Below, piece by piece: positions 52,890-61,734 of a stretch of DNA of 64,000 nt. The DNA is from Methanooceanicella nereidis. Its GTDB lineage: Archaea; Halobacteriota; Methanocellia; Methanocellales; Methanocellaceae. Within the stretch, counting starts at the first letter, position 1. Every line of letters starts with the position of its first letter. The notes below the pieces were generated by a model. It saw nothing but the letters and a program-made list of their open reading frames with translations, had not been told where the DNA came from and did not search any database. The stretch spans positions 62,001 to 126,000 of the forward strand of contig NZ_PGCK01000007.1 of NCBI RefSeq assembly GCF_021023085.1, given 5' to 3'. A program made the translations under genes and the position numbers.

Positions 52890-53378
52890 ATGAAATGTTA
52901 TAAACACCCGGATGTCGACGCTGTGGGTACCTGTACCAAGTGCGGAAAATCTGTCTGCTCATCGTGTTCGATGAACGTCGCAGGAGCGCTCGTATGCATG
53001 TCCTGCGCTGAAAAGATGGCAGGACAGACAACCTATGCCGCACCTTCTGCCGCACCATCAGCAGGGCCGTCAGCCCAGCCATACATGGCCGCACCATCGC
53101 CGGCAGGGATCAAGATCAAGGAACCATTATTGGCACTGATACTTTCTTTCTTCCTTCCCGGATTGGGGCAAATATATAACGGCCAGATCAAAAAGGGTAT
53201 AATAGCGATCATAGGCTATGCTGTAGTTATTTTTGCGATGATAGTACTATCATTCTTCATTATCGGAATATGCCTGATACCTGTGATATTCATAGTATGG
53301 CTATGGGGCATGTACGATGCATACACGACAGCGAACAAGATCAATCGCGGAGAACCGGTCACCGACTGGTTATCCTAA
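52890..53378 (+). CDS. B-box zinc finger plus TM2-type membrane protein, copy 3
   Basis: 162 residues from ATG 52890, with 'gaggtga' upstream (the GTG inside that site at 52881 is rejected). Same layout as copy 2: zinc finger 'CYKHPDVDAVGTCTKCGKS' with 'CSSC' and 'CMSC', an Ala/Pro/Ser-rich linker (about 50-75), then 'FFLPGLGQIYNGQIKKGIIA', two membrane helices, and 'INRGEPVTDWLS'. Copies 2 and 3 share the order of domains and closing motif, so one came from the other by tandem duplication. Confidence 0.82.
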   Translation: MKCYKHPDVDAVGTCTKCGKSVCSSCSMNVAGALVCMSCAEKMAGQTTYAAPSAAPSAGPSAQPYMAAPSPAGIKIKEPLLALILSFFLPGLGQIYNGQIKKGIIAIIGYAVVIFAMIVLSFFIIGICLIPVIFIVWLWGMYDAYTTANKINRGEPVTDWLS

Positions 53379-53538
53379 ACCCATTTTTTCTTTTTTCTTT
53401 TTATTTTGCTTTTTTGAATGATCGTCATTTTGTTTCTGTCTGATCTTTAATGCATTATATCCAAGTATATCCTTAAGGCCGCATGCAAATTTTTTTGGCA
53501 GCATATAAAAAAATCACTTACTGTAATGAAGAAGATCC

Positions 53539-54318
53539 CTATGTCTTTAAATGATATCCGCTCTTGAAAAGACGTAAGCTAAGGAATAACGTTATCAGGA
53601 AACATATGATGATGGCCAGGAGGCAATAATAAGGGTCCGTCCTTAAAACGCCTATCATGGAATACCTGAACCCGTCGACTACGTAAGTGAGCGGATCCAG
53701 GTAGGACAACGTCCTGATGATCTCTCCCGGGACCATGTCTATGGAGAAGAACACTCCTCCCAGGAACAATAGCGGGCTTAATAGGTAGCTCATGACGTTA
53801 CCCACATCTTCGATGTTGGAAGCCCATTGCCCCAGCATAACGCCAAAACATGCGAAAGTAGCGGATGTGAATATCATAAAGAGCATGAACAGGGGCACGT
53901 CGTACATCGGGATGCCGAATAACAGCATAGTCGTCGCTGAAATGATAATGCCCATAAACAGCCCTCGTGCCATGCCACCAAGGACATATGCTATCACCAT
54001 TGACGAGTATCGCATGGATGTGGTCAGAGGGTCCTCGATATACTTATCCTCCCTGGACGAGTAGATGGAGTAGGCGGGATTAATGTATGCATGGATTATC
54101 ACTTGCATAAGCACGATACCCGGCAGCATGAACTCTATATAACGGACACCGCCCATCGGCGGTATGACGGAGCCAAGCGCATACCCGAAAGCGAAAATGT
54201 ATAGAAAAGCGGATATTATGCTGGGCAGGATAGTGCGGTTAGGCTTTCTTGTGAACCTGACTATCTCCCTGATGAGCATCATACGCATTGCCGTCAGGTC
54301 CTTAATCACGCATCTCAC
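53539..54318 (-). CDS. ABC-2 type transporter permease
   Basis: 259 residues from GTG 54318 with six membrane helices. It has the ABC-2 conserved segment 'YLDPLTYVVDGFRYSMIGV' near the end, and 'EFMLPGIVLMQVIIHAYI' near helix 2. The start overlaps the ATPase stop by 17 bases; GTG 54309 and ATG 54288 in frame are also possible. It makes an exporter with the ATPase gene upstream. Daunorubicin/polyketide-exporter type by overall form; substrate unknown. Confidence 0.9.
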   Translation of the reverse strand: MRCVIKDLTAMRMMLIREIVRFTRKPNRTILPSIISAFLYIFAFGYALGSVIPPMGGVRYIEFMLPGIVLMQVIIHAYINPAYSIYSSREDKYIEDPLTTSMRYSSMVIAYVLGGMARGLFMGIIISATTMLLFGIPMYDVPLFMLFMIFTSATFACFGVMLGQWASNIEDVGNVMSYLLSPLLFLGGVFFSIDMVPGEIIRTLSYLDPLTYVVDGFRYSMIGVLRTDPYYCLLAIIICFLITLFLSLRLFKSGYHLKT

Positions 54319-55246
54319 GACCTGTAAGCTTTATGAACACGTCCTCCAGCGTAGATTCCCTGATATGCATCGACCTGACCGAGACCCCGTGCGTCTTAAG
54401 GTAATCAAGAAGAGCGACTGCGGCAGTGCCGGTATCCGTCACCCTTACCGTCAATATGTCCTCTTTACGCGAATAGCTCAACACGCCCGGTATCATTTTA
54501 ATATCCGGTATTTCGTTACCCGATATCTCTAACTCTATCCGGTTGATACTGTCCGACGATCTCTTTAACTCTTCAGGCGTGCCCAGCGCGATTATTTTTC
54601 CGTGGTCCATGATGGCGACGCGGTCGCACAGGCTTTCAGCTTCCTCGATATAATGGGTGGTCAACACTATGGTCGTGCCTCTGGCGTTGAGCTCTTTTAG
54701 CATTACCCAGAGATTACGCCTCAGCTGCACGTCGACGCCCGTGGTGGGCTCATCCAGGAACAGCACTTTAGGCTGTTGCATAAGCGCTCTTCCGATCAGC
54801 ACTCTGCGCTTCATGCCTCCCGAGAGCTTATTACACAGCTGTCCGGCTTTTTCTTTTATCTCAAGGAACTCAAGGATCCTGTCAGCGCGTTCCTCTCTTT
54901 CTTTTCTACTAATGCCATAATAGCCTGCGTGATAAGTCAGGATCTCCTTGACAGTCAGGTTTTCGTCAAAATTGAACTCTTGCGGGACTACGCCTATTAA
55001 CTCCCTTGACTCATACATGTCATTGACGACGTCTCTCCCGAAGATCGTCGCGTTGCCTGATGTGGGTATTGAAAGGCCTACAAGCGTACGTATAAGAGTT
55101 GTCTTTCCCGCGCCGTTAGGCCCCAGAAGGCCAAAAAACTCGCCGTCCTTTATTTCCAGATCAACGTTGTCTACAGCCGTCAGTTTATCAAATTTTTTCG
55201 TAAGCCCGTTGATGGCTATGGCAGGTTGGTCTTTTATATCTATCAT
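54302..55246 (-). CDS. ABC transporter ATPase (DrrA type)
   Basis: 314-residue ATPase with Walker A 'GPNGAGKTTLIRTLVG', Q-loop 'GVVPQEFNFDENLTV', signature 'NKLSGGMKRRVLIG' and Walker B 'KVLFLDEPTTGVD'. A C-terminal domain (about 225-314) has the DrrA-type fold of antibiotic-exporter ATPases. It is encoded just before its permease, and 19 bases after the paralogous ADH synthase in the same direction, so that aldolase may be part of the same transcript. Confidence 0.93.
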   Translation of the reverse strand: MIDIKDQPAIAINGLTKKFDKLTAVDNVDLEIKDGEFFGLLGPNGAGKTTLIRTLVGLSIPTSGNATIFGRDVVNDMYESRELIGVVPQEFNFDENLTVKEILTYHAGYYGISRKEREERADRILEFLEIKEKAGQLCNKLSGGMKRRVLIGRALMQQPKVLFLDEPTTGVDVQLRRNLWVMLKELNARGTTIVLTTHYIEEAESLCDRVAIMDHGKIIALGTPEELKRSSDSINRIELEISGNEIPDIKMIPGVLSYSRKEDILTVRVTDTGTAAVALLDYLKTHGVSVRSMHIRESTLEDVFIKLTGREMRD

Positions 55247-55265
55247 AGGACTGAGTAAAAATGAT

Positions 55266-56054
55266 CTATATCTCCATGGCTTCTTCAGGGCTTAGCCCTT
55301 CATGCACCACGGCACATATCCTTTTCACCATACGTGCAGGCTGCTCGTGCATGAATACGTTCCGCCCGATGGCCACTCCCTTTGCGCCTGCCTCAAGCGC
55401 ACCGCGGATCTTATGCAATAGCTCGACATCCGTATTAGTCCTTAAGCCGCCGGCTACAAGGACCGGTACAGGACAGCCTTTTACAACGTGCTTGAAGCTG
55501 TCAGGGTCACCGGTATAGTTTGTCTTAATGATGTCCGCCCCTAACTCGGCGCCGACCCTGCAAACATGCGCTATAAGGTCTTTATCGTACTGGTTATGGA
55601 TGTTCTTGCCTCTCGGGTACATCATGGCAAGGAACGGCAGCCCATACTCTTCACATTCTCTCGAGACATATCCTGCATCCTGCAACATCAGCTGTTCTTT
55701 TTCAGAGCCGATATTCACATGTATGGAGATAGCATCCGCACCGAGCTTCAAGCCTTCCAGGGGTGTGGTCACCAGCACTTTATGGTCGGGATCAGAGCTC
55801 AGATTGGTACTGGCAGAAAGATGTACTATAAGCCCGGCGGTTTTCGGGCATTTGATATAACAGTCCTTTACGATACCCTTGTGCATAAGTACGGCGTTAG
55901 CACCCCCTTCCACGGCGAGGGTAAGTACGTCCTTTATGTTAACCAGCCCGGTAACCGGTCCAAGCGTAATGCCGTGGTCCATCGGGACCATCACAGTCTT
56001 TCCTGTACGTCGGTTAAAGATTCGCTCCATACGGATGGTCTTGCCAACACTCAT
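55266..56054 (-). CDS. ADH synthase/class I aldolase paralogue
   Basis: 262 residues from ATG 56054 ('aaggtg' upstream; an in-frame extension begins at 56096). Closely related to the aroA' product: shared 'VPMDHGITLGPVTGL', 'YPRGKNIHN', 'IIKTNYTGD' (Schiff-base lysine) and '[12 protein letters not shown]'. The segment that reads '[10 protein letters not shown]' in the first copy is here 'YIKCPKTAGL', so the substrate-phosphate surroundings differ. It may make the deoxy-ketohexose phosphate for the first enzyme, or be a fructose-bisphosphate aldolase-like enzyme, as in the MJ0400/MJ1585 pair. Linked to an ABC exporter operon. Confidence 0.85.
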   Translation of the reverse strand: MSVGKTIRMERIFNRRTGKTVMVPMDHGITLGPVTGLVNIKDVLTLAVEGGANAVLMHKGIVKDCYIKCPKTAGLIVHLSASTNLSSDPDHKVLVTTPLEGLKLGADAISIHVNIGSEKEQLMLQDAGYVSRECEEYGLPFLAMMYPRGKNIHNQYDKDLIAHVCRVGAELGADIIKTNYTGDPDSFKHVVKGCPVPVLVAGGLRTNTDVELLHKIRGALEAGAKGVAIGRNVFMHEQPARMVKRICAVVHEGLSPEEAMEI

Positions 56055-56290
56055 ATTTTGCACCTTTATAGCTGATATGCGGTCCGGGTATGTCATACAT
56101 CGAACCTGTCATCGTTATTCTTTTGAAATTAATTTCAAAATACCTAAATTGAATTCTTATATTCTATTATTATACAAAACATTTTCCCTTATTCATGTAC
56201 AGGGCAGACGCTGTTTATTTTTACTTTAGAAGAAGAAAAATATATGGAATAAAACCAAAATTAACTATCAAATTATAAAAATAACTGGTA

Positions 56291-56788
56291 TTAAAAAGCT
56301 TTTTTACCAGTCATTTCTTTGATGTCCAGTTTAAGCAAAATCATGGGTATATTCGATGCTCCGAGATAATCTATGCCTTTCTTTTCCCAGGGAATGCCAA
56401 GCAGGTCCTTTATACCTCTCTTATCCTTGATCGCTGTCTCCATCTCTACGTTTATGAAGTTCCGCTCAACATCGTTCTCCACTCCAACTAACTTTCCTTT
56501 TATTATTACGCTCCTGTAGTTTGTAAGGTCTCCGCTGGCCCAGTCAACCTCTACGGTCACATTAGGGTCTTTTCTTAACAGGTCTATTTTCTTCCCGGTG
56601 TTCGTGAAGTGAAGATACATGACGTCGCCTGAGAAATAATATTCCATAGGTAATGTATACGGATATGTCTCATCGTTGAAAGAAACACGGCATACGTTCT
56701 GTTCTCTTAGCAGATCGAGCATTTCCTGCCTGGTCATGTTGGGGAGATCGAATTTTTTACCATATCCTTTGGGAACCTGTTCTTGCAT
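56291..56788 (-). CDS. Pyridoxamine 5'-phosphate oxidase-like flavin-binding protein
   Basis: 165 residues of split-barrel fold. The line-up 'NVCRVSFNDETYPYTLPMEY', 'YLHFTNTGKKIDLLRKDP' and 'YRSVIIKGKLVGVEN' is that of the nitroimidazole-reductase (NimA) and PNPOx-like group that bind FMN or F420. The C-terminal 'IPMILLKLDIKEMTGKKAF' completes the barrel. Start ATG 56788 ('ggtg' upstream) is preferred to the extension at 56800. Substrate unknown; in methanogens F420 binding is an attractive option. Confidence 0.85.
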   Translation of the reverse strand: MQEQVPKGYGKKFDLPNMTRQEMLDLLREQNVCRVSFNDETYPYTLPMEYYFSGDVMYLHFTNTGKKIDLLRKDPNVTVEVDWASGDLTNYRSVIIKGKLVGVENDVERNFINVEMETAIKDKRGIKDLLGIPWEKKGIDYLGASNIPMILLKLDIKEMTGKKAF

Positions 56789-56918
56789 GCTAAACACCAA
56801 AACAATATGGTATTTTTATGAATAAAAGTGATTCATGCGGAAAAAAACAATAATTGCCCGAAAAATCAAATATCTTTATATGAAAAAATAAGATCAGGGG
56901 CTTATAGCCCCGGATGTA

Positions 56919-58355
56919 TCATACTGTGGCCTTATCGGTATCCGGGCTTTCCGCACCCTTCTTACGCTCATCGAAGTACTTCTTTGTCTCCGCGACCACT
57001 ACGCCGCTAAGACCTACGAGCGCGATAAGGTTCGGTATGGCCATCATGCCGTTGAACGTATCGGAAATATCCCAGACGAGACCGACCTTTGTAACGGAGC
57101 CGAATAAGACTGCTACCAGGAACAGTACCTTATAGAAATTCTTCATCCTGTTGCCGAAGAGATAGTCAAAGCACTGCTCCCCGTAGTATGCCCAGCCAAG
57201 TATTGTCGAATAGCCGAATAATACTGCACAGCATACAACTACTACAAGACCTACTATGCCGAGCGAACTTTCGAATGCCGCTATGGTCAGTCCTGAGCTT
57301 GTAAGAGTGCCGTCGTCCCAGATGCCGCTCGTAAGAACGACGAGACCTGTTATGGAACAGATGACGATCGTGTCGAGGAATACTTCCGTGATCGCTATAA
57401 GGCCCTGGTTGACCGGGCTCTTTGTCTTTGCCGCCGCGTATGCTATCGGGGCGCTACCGAGACCTGCTTCGTTCGAGAACACTCCACGTGCCATACCATA
57501 TCTTACGGCACTGGCGACTGCATAACCTGCAGCACCGCCCACTGCTGCGTATGGGGTGAACGCGTAGGTGAAGACCAGTACGAGAGCATCGGGTATCTTT
57601 GAAAAGTTTAATATAAGTACGATAGAACCGCCTATGATATAGAATATCGCCATGATCGGCACAATTATAGAAGCTACTGCTCCTATTCTCTTGATACCTC
57701 CGAAGGTAACAAGCGCGGTAATAAATACAAGTATCAGACCTATTACAATGCTCAGCACTCCTACTTCGCCGAATACGGGCACTGAAACAGAACCGCCGAC
57801 ATCAAGCTGAGAGGTTATCGCCATTGTGACGGAGTTTGCCTGTACCATGCTTCCTATGCCGAACGCGGCTATCATGCCGAAGAACGCGAACAATCCTGCA
57901 AGCCATTTCATGCCAAGGCCCTTCTCGATGTAGTACATCGGACCGCCCGACATTGTGCCGTCCTCGTTCTTGACCCTGTATTTCACAGCCAGTACTGCTT
58001 CCGAATATTTCGTGACCATTCCTACGAGAGCGGTCATCCACATCCAGAATAATGCTCCGGGTCCTCCAAGGACTATCGCTGTAGCGACACCTGCTATGTT
58101 GCCGGTGCCCACCGTTGCCGACAGAGCCGTACACAGTGCCTGAAATGCGGGTATGTCCCCTTCAAGCTTGTCTTTGCGCGTTTGCACGGAATTTATCGCC
58201 CTGGAAAATGCCAGGGGTAGCTTGCTGAACTGTATGCCTTTTAATCTTAAAGTGAGGAATAACCCGGTACCCACCAGGAAAAATAACATAACGGGTCCCC
58301 ACACTAAAGAGTTCACTTCATTAACGAAGTTCTGAATAATATCCAGTATCGCCAT
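56919..58355 (-). CDS. AGCS family sodium:alanine/glycine symporter
   Basis: 478-residue transporter with about ten membrane helices. The AGCS signature is 'NIAGVATAIVLGGPGALFWM' after 'ALSATVGTG', and 'RGVFSNEAGLGSAPIAYAAA' is conserved. It imports small neutral amino acids with sodium or protons. Start ATG 58355 has 'gagg' seven bases upstream; the frame is open two codons earlier. It stands alone, close to a small acidic gene in the same direction. Confidence 0.92.
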   Translation of the reverse strand: MAILDIIQNFVNEVNSLVWGPVMLFFLVGTGLFLTLRLKGIQFSKLPLAFSRAINSVQTRKDKLEGDIPAFQALCTALSATVGTGNIAGVATAIVLGGPGALFWMWMTALVGMVTKYSEAVLAVKYRVKNEDGTMSGGPMYYIEKGLGMKWLAGLFAFFGMIAAFGIGSMVQANSVTMAITSQLDVGGSVSVPVFGEVGVLSIVIGLILVFITALVTFGGIKRIGAVASIIVPIMAIFYIIGGSIVLILNFSKIPDALVLVFTYAFTPYAAVGGAAGYAVASAVRYGMARGVFSNEAGLGSAPIAYAAAKTKSPVNQGLIAITEVFLDTIVICSITGLVVLTSGIWDDGTLTSSGLTIAAFESSLGIVGLVVVVCCAVLFGYSTILGWAYYGEQCFDYLFGNRMKNFYKVLFLVAVLFGSVTKVGLVWDISDTFNGMMAIPNLIALVGLSGVVVAETKKYFDERKKGAESPDTDKATV

Positions 58356-58583
58356 TACCAATCCTCATTTTTAGTATGAATAACAATGACAAAAGTGATG
58401 GATAATTTTAAATAAAAAGCTATCGGTCAAACAGCCATTACTGTATAAAATTATACGATTTTGTATATAATTCTTAAAAAGTATTTTAAAAAATCTAAAT
58501 TACTATATTATATATTCACAAAATTGATTACCAATAAAATATAGTTACAAAATTTATTGAATGGATCATTAAAATATAAAACC

Positions 58584-58721
58584 TTATTTTGGCTGATTTT
58601 TTAATTTTGACGGCTCGTCTTTAGAAGCTTTTGTAGTCTTAACATCCGATATTTGGATGCACTCCTCAGTATCTTCGATAGCTTCACCGCTTTTATCGAG
58701 TTCCTTTTCGCCGGTCTCCAT
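58584..58721 (-). CDS. Small acidic protein (45 residues)
   Basis: Read directly: begins 'METGEKELDKSGEAIEDTEE' and ends 'KLKNQPK', hydrophilic, one cysteine, probably unstructured. 'aaggtga' lies at good spacing before the ATG, and 'ctaaataag' upstream can serve as TATA. It is the only expressed-looking unit in the gap between the symporter and the ArsR gene. No family recognised; a peptide tag or regulator cannot be told apart. Confidence 0.5.
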   Translation of the reverse strand: METGEKELDKSGEAIEDTEECIQISDVKTTKASKDEPSKLKNQPK

Positions 58722-58980
58722 CGGTTTCACCTTAATTCGCTATAATATGCGGGATTTAATCTTATTTAGATAAGGAAATCAATAACATTAACACAAGTAT
58801 CCAGCGTATAAAACCTGATGAACTGGCTGTAATAGCGTTTTTAGCTTTGATGAGGAAAAGTTGCTGTTTTTATCTTATGCTCTTGAGAGTCATGTATATT
58901 CTGTATTTACCTGTACTCAAAAAAATTATCATAAACTAAAAACTCTAAAAATGCTGATGATCCTTGTCCTGAAAACCGTA

Positions 58981-59340
58981 TCACTCATGGTGAACGTGTT
59001 TCCAGCCTTCTTTGAATAGCGTGAGGACGTGCTCGTCGTCCAGCGAGTAATATGCCGACTTTCCCTGTTTCCTGTACTTGACCAGCCTTAGCGCTTTTAA
59101 GATCCTCAACTGGTGCGACGTAGCCGAATGCTCCATGCCTATCACGTTCGCCAGGTCACATACGCACATCTCCCCGGCCGAAAGCGCGTTTATGATCTTC
59201 AACCTCGTAGGGTCTCCCATAACTTTGAATATCTCCGACAGGCGCTCAACGGTCTCTTCACTCATCTGTTTTGACCTGGCCTTTCGGACAGTTTCCGGAT
59301 GTACGCATCGCACTTCACAATCATCGTCGGGTTTTTCCAT
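58981..59340 (-). CDS. ArsR/SmtB family metal-responsive repressor
   Basis: 119-residue winged-helix repressor. It carries both known metal sites of the family by position: an N-terminal C-x3-C (Cys8, Cys12) with 'MCVCDLA' (Cys59, Cys61), as in CadC, and a C-terminal histidine/acid cluster 'DDEHV' to 'WKHVHHE' (Asp102, His104, His115, His118), the alpha5 site of SmtB. The winged helix is 'ANVIGMEHSATSHQLRIL'. It should respond to Cd, Pb or Zn. No metal exporter or operator target is in view, so it may act in trans. Confidence 0.93.
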   Translation of the reverse strand: MEKPDDDCEVRCVHPETVRKARSKQMSEETVERLSEIFKVMGDPTRLKIINALSAGEMCVCDLANVIGMEHSATSHQLRILKALRLVKYRKQGKSAYYSLDDEHVLTLFKEGWKHVHHE

Positions 59341-59457
59341 TATCCGCCCTTCAAAAATTTTAACCTATGATATATTTTTCACATTTTGATGAGAATGATC
59401 AACTAAATTTACAGTTATCTATTATATAATAAAATTATTTATCCTGATGGTACAGGT

Positions 59458-60228
59458 CTAGATCACTTTAAAATATTCATTTAATTTCCATTTTACCACA
59501 GTGGGTAGATAGAATATCTTTTTTTGTATCGATGCCGATTCCAGGTCCAGGACAAGACTTTTTATGTTTCTTTTCATATCCCTGTATTCGACCTGGTAGT
59601 ATCTGCCCTGATACCTTAGTATGAACAATGAAGCCGCTGTAAAGACCAGCCATAAAACGGCCATTATATCTGCCGGTATGTTATATAAGTACTCATTCAC
59701 GAGCATTGATATCAATATTATCATGCCGGCTGCATATATCCCGCCGGTCAGAAGATACGTCTTAAACCTGAACTCCATGTACAGCGCCAGCAATATAGCA
59801 AAATACCACAGTATGAGCACTGATAATGCTATGATTATGATCTCGACGCTGAAAAGAACCCCGTACATGAACAGCGCTATCAGCGGCAGCCAGAGCAGCT
59901 TTCCCTTTATCTCGCTCTTGATGTCTATCCCCTGTATGGCCGGGATCTCTTCGGATGTCATTTGAAATCCGTCTTTTCCTAGCTGTATTTTTACGTCCTT
60001 TAAATAATACCGCTTGACTCTGCGATTGCCTTCCGATTCCCACTTGCCTTCGACGATGTCATATTCTTCCATTGCCTTAAGCCGCCTCACTATGAACGGC
60101 TCGCTCAGATCCATCTCCATGGCAAGCTCACGCGGGTAGTATGGCCTTACTTTCAGTCTTTCTATGATCTTTAGGTTTGACTCATTGTTGAGGAGCCTGG
60201 CAATGTCCCTGGCTGACACAAATTTCAA
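59458..60228 (-). CDS. Membrane-anchored winged-helix regulator
   Basis: 256 residues: an N-terminal ArsR-like winged helix (about 1-80; 'KVRPYYPRELAMEMDLSEPF' and 'VRRLKAMEEYDIVEGKWESE'), a basic linker, four membrane helices (about 112-205) and a cytosolic C-terminal segment. This layout would tie DNA binding to the membrane, so a signal in the membrane could control transcription. No family name is recognised; similar HTH-plus-membrane proteins occur in methanogens. A promoter-like AT-rich stretch lies upstream, near 60290-60330. Confidence 0.8.
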   Translation of the reverse strand: MKFVSARDIARLLNNESNLKIIERLKVRPYYPRELAMEMDLSEPFIVRRLKAMEEYDIVEGKWESEGNRRVKRYYLKDVKIQLGKDGFQMTSEEIPAIQGIDIKSEIKGKLLWLPLIALFMYGVLFSVEIIIIALSVLILWYFAILLALYMEFRFKTYLLTGGIYAAGMIILISMLVNEYLYNIPADIMAVLWLVFTAASLFILRYQGRYYQVEYRDMKRNIKSLVLDLESASIQKKIFYLPTVVKWKLNEYFKVI

Positions 60229-60416
60229 TAACCGCCAATATGATAAATATTTTATTGATTATCCTGCTAACCCCTATAAATTGTCTATAATATTTATTGG
60301 GATGTAAAATAGAAAACACAAATTAATTCTTTTTTATATGTAAATATTCCAAATATATACTGCAAGTATTTAAATGATAATCCTTTATGGACTCATTGAT
60401 ATTCTGGAGATAAACG

Positions 60417-60581
60417 ATGCCACAGATAGCGGACATCCTGGTTAGTTACCTGTATGCGGTCATAATATCATTCGTATCGATAATAGCTCTATTTCTCATG
60501 CCTCCGGCCGGTATTGCCATGTTCTTATATCTATCCGGGTATTTGAGGCATGAATTGAAAGGGCATGATGTGCCGCACTAA
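60417..60581 (+). CDS. Small two-helix membrane protein (54 residues)
   Basis: Read directly: starts 'MPQIADILVSYLYAVIIS' and has two membrane helices (about 7-29 and 31-43) joined by 'MPPAG', with a basic tail 'YLRHELKGHDVPH'. 'ggaga' lies six bases before the ATG and a 'tatttaaatg' box lies at promoter distance. Both helices are long enough to span the membrane. No family recognised. Confidence 0.6.
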   Translation: MPQIADILVSYLYAVIISFVSIIALFLMPPAGIAMFLYLSGYLRHELKGHDVPH

Positions 60582-60660
60582 ATTTGAAAATATCATTTAC
60601 TTTTTCAGTCAATTACAGGCGATTAATACTATGAAATGCCCGTACGATCCATTGACCTTC

Positions 60661-60738
60661 GATAGTTCATGATAGTTCAACATCATTGATGTTTTCCGAA
60701 TTTACCTGTCACGGTCAATATATGACAGGATTCTGTCA
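60661..60738. promoter_or_regulatory. Repeats upstream of the ABC exporter operon
   Basis: The direct repeat 'gatagttca' at 60661 and 60671 is followed by CTGTCA (60706), TGACAG (60723) and CTGTCA (60733); the first pair forms an inverted repeat. They sit just before a TATA-like 'cttatatac' (60746-60754) and about 70-150 bases before the ATPase start, where a repressor or activator could act. Function inferred from position only. Confidence 0.4.
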
Positions 60739-60811
60739 AAATTTTTCTTATATACTCTCAAGTCCGATATTTTGCTGACATATCATCATTCGAACATTAC
60801 AGTTGATAAAT

Positions 60812-61732
60812 ATGATAACGGCAAAAGGACTGACAAAATTATATGACGGAAAACACGGCATCCGGAACATTGACCTGTACGTCAGGAAAGGAAGCACTTT
60901 TGGTTTCCTCGGAAAGAATGGCTCCGGCAAGACTACGACAATAAAGATCCTGATCGGCTTATTAAAGCCCGACTCCGGCATCGCAAGTGTAGGGGGGTAC
61001 GATGTATCATCTGACCCGATGCCAGTAAGAAGGATGATAGGCTATTTGCCTGAGACAGTCGGATTATATGAGTATCTTACAGCATTCGATACTCTTGACT
61101 ATACTGCAAGGCTCCACCGCATTAAGGCCGGCGACAGGAAAGAGCGTATTGAGCATATACTAAAAGATCTCGACCTCTACGATTCAAGGAATATCAAGAT
61201 CGGAAATTTTTCAAAGGGCATGAGACAAAAGCTCGCGCTGGGACGGGCGCTGATAAATGATCCGGATGTCCTATTCCTCGATGAGCCGACATCCGGCCTG
61301 GACCCACAGGCTTCGCGTAATATCGAGGCTCTTATCAAAGATCTCAAAAAAGAAGGAAAGACAGTCTTTATCACTTCACATATATTATCCGAAGTTGAAA
61401 AAATGTGCGATAGCGTGTCAATCCTAAAGGAAGGTACAATACGCGCTTCAGGAAGCATGGCCGATATTAAGGCAAAATACTCGAGCCCGTCGATACTGGT
61501 CAGGGTATCCGGCGCCCCTTTAAATGCAGAGAAGGCTGCGGGCATCCTGGTATCGATAGGGGCGGAGCAAGTTGAGGTCCTGGACGATTGCGTATCGCTG
61601 AAGACAGGCCGCCCGGAAGAACTGATGCCTGCAGTGAACAGGGCGCTGCTGGAAGCGAACATCCCGGTAGTAGAGCTAAAGAGAATGGAACCTGCGCTTG
61701 AGGATGTATATTTTAAGGTCATGGAGGAATAA
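60812..61732 (+). CDS. ABC transporter ATPase
   Basis: 306-residue ATPase with 'GKNGSGKTTTIKIL' (Walker A), 'GYLPETVGLYEYLTA' (Q-loop), 'NFSKGMRQKLALG' (a form of the signature) and 'DVLFLDEPTSGLDP' (Walker B). ATG 60812 is preferred over TTG 60803 because the family starts at 'MITAKGLTKLY'. It ends three bases before its permease. Export of a drug-like, lipid or peptide substrate is the usual role of this class; nothing fixes it here. Confidence 0.93.
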   Translation: MITAKGLTKLYDGKHGIRNIDLYVRKGSTFGFLGKNGSGKTTTIKILIGLLKPDSGIASVGGYDVSSDPMPVRRMIGYLPETVGLYEYLTAFDTLDYTARLHRIKAGDRKERIEHILKDLDLYDSRNIKIGNFSKGMRQKLALGRALINDPDVLFLDEPTSGLDPQASRNIEALIKDLKKEGKTVFITSHILSEVEKMCDSVSILKEGTIRASGSMADIKAKYSSPSILVRVSGAPLNAEKAAGILVSIGAEQVEVLDDCVSLKTGRPEELMPAVNRALLEANIPVVELKRMEPALEDVYFKVMEE

Positions 61733-61734
61733 AT

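Noticed and set aside
58814-58895. Two 'tgatga' motifs 45 bases apart look like C and C' boxes of an archaeal C/D RNA.
   Set aside because: I found no well-placed D and D' boxes (CTGA) or terminal stem, so the match is within chance for this AT-rich gap.
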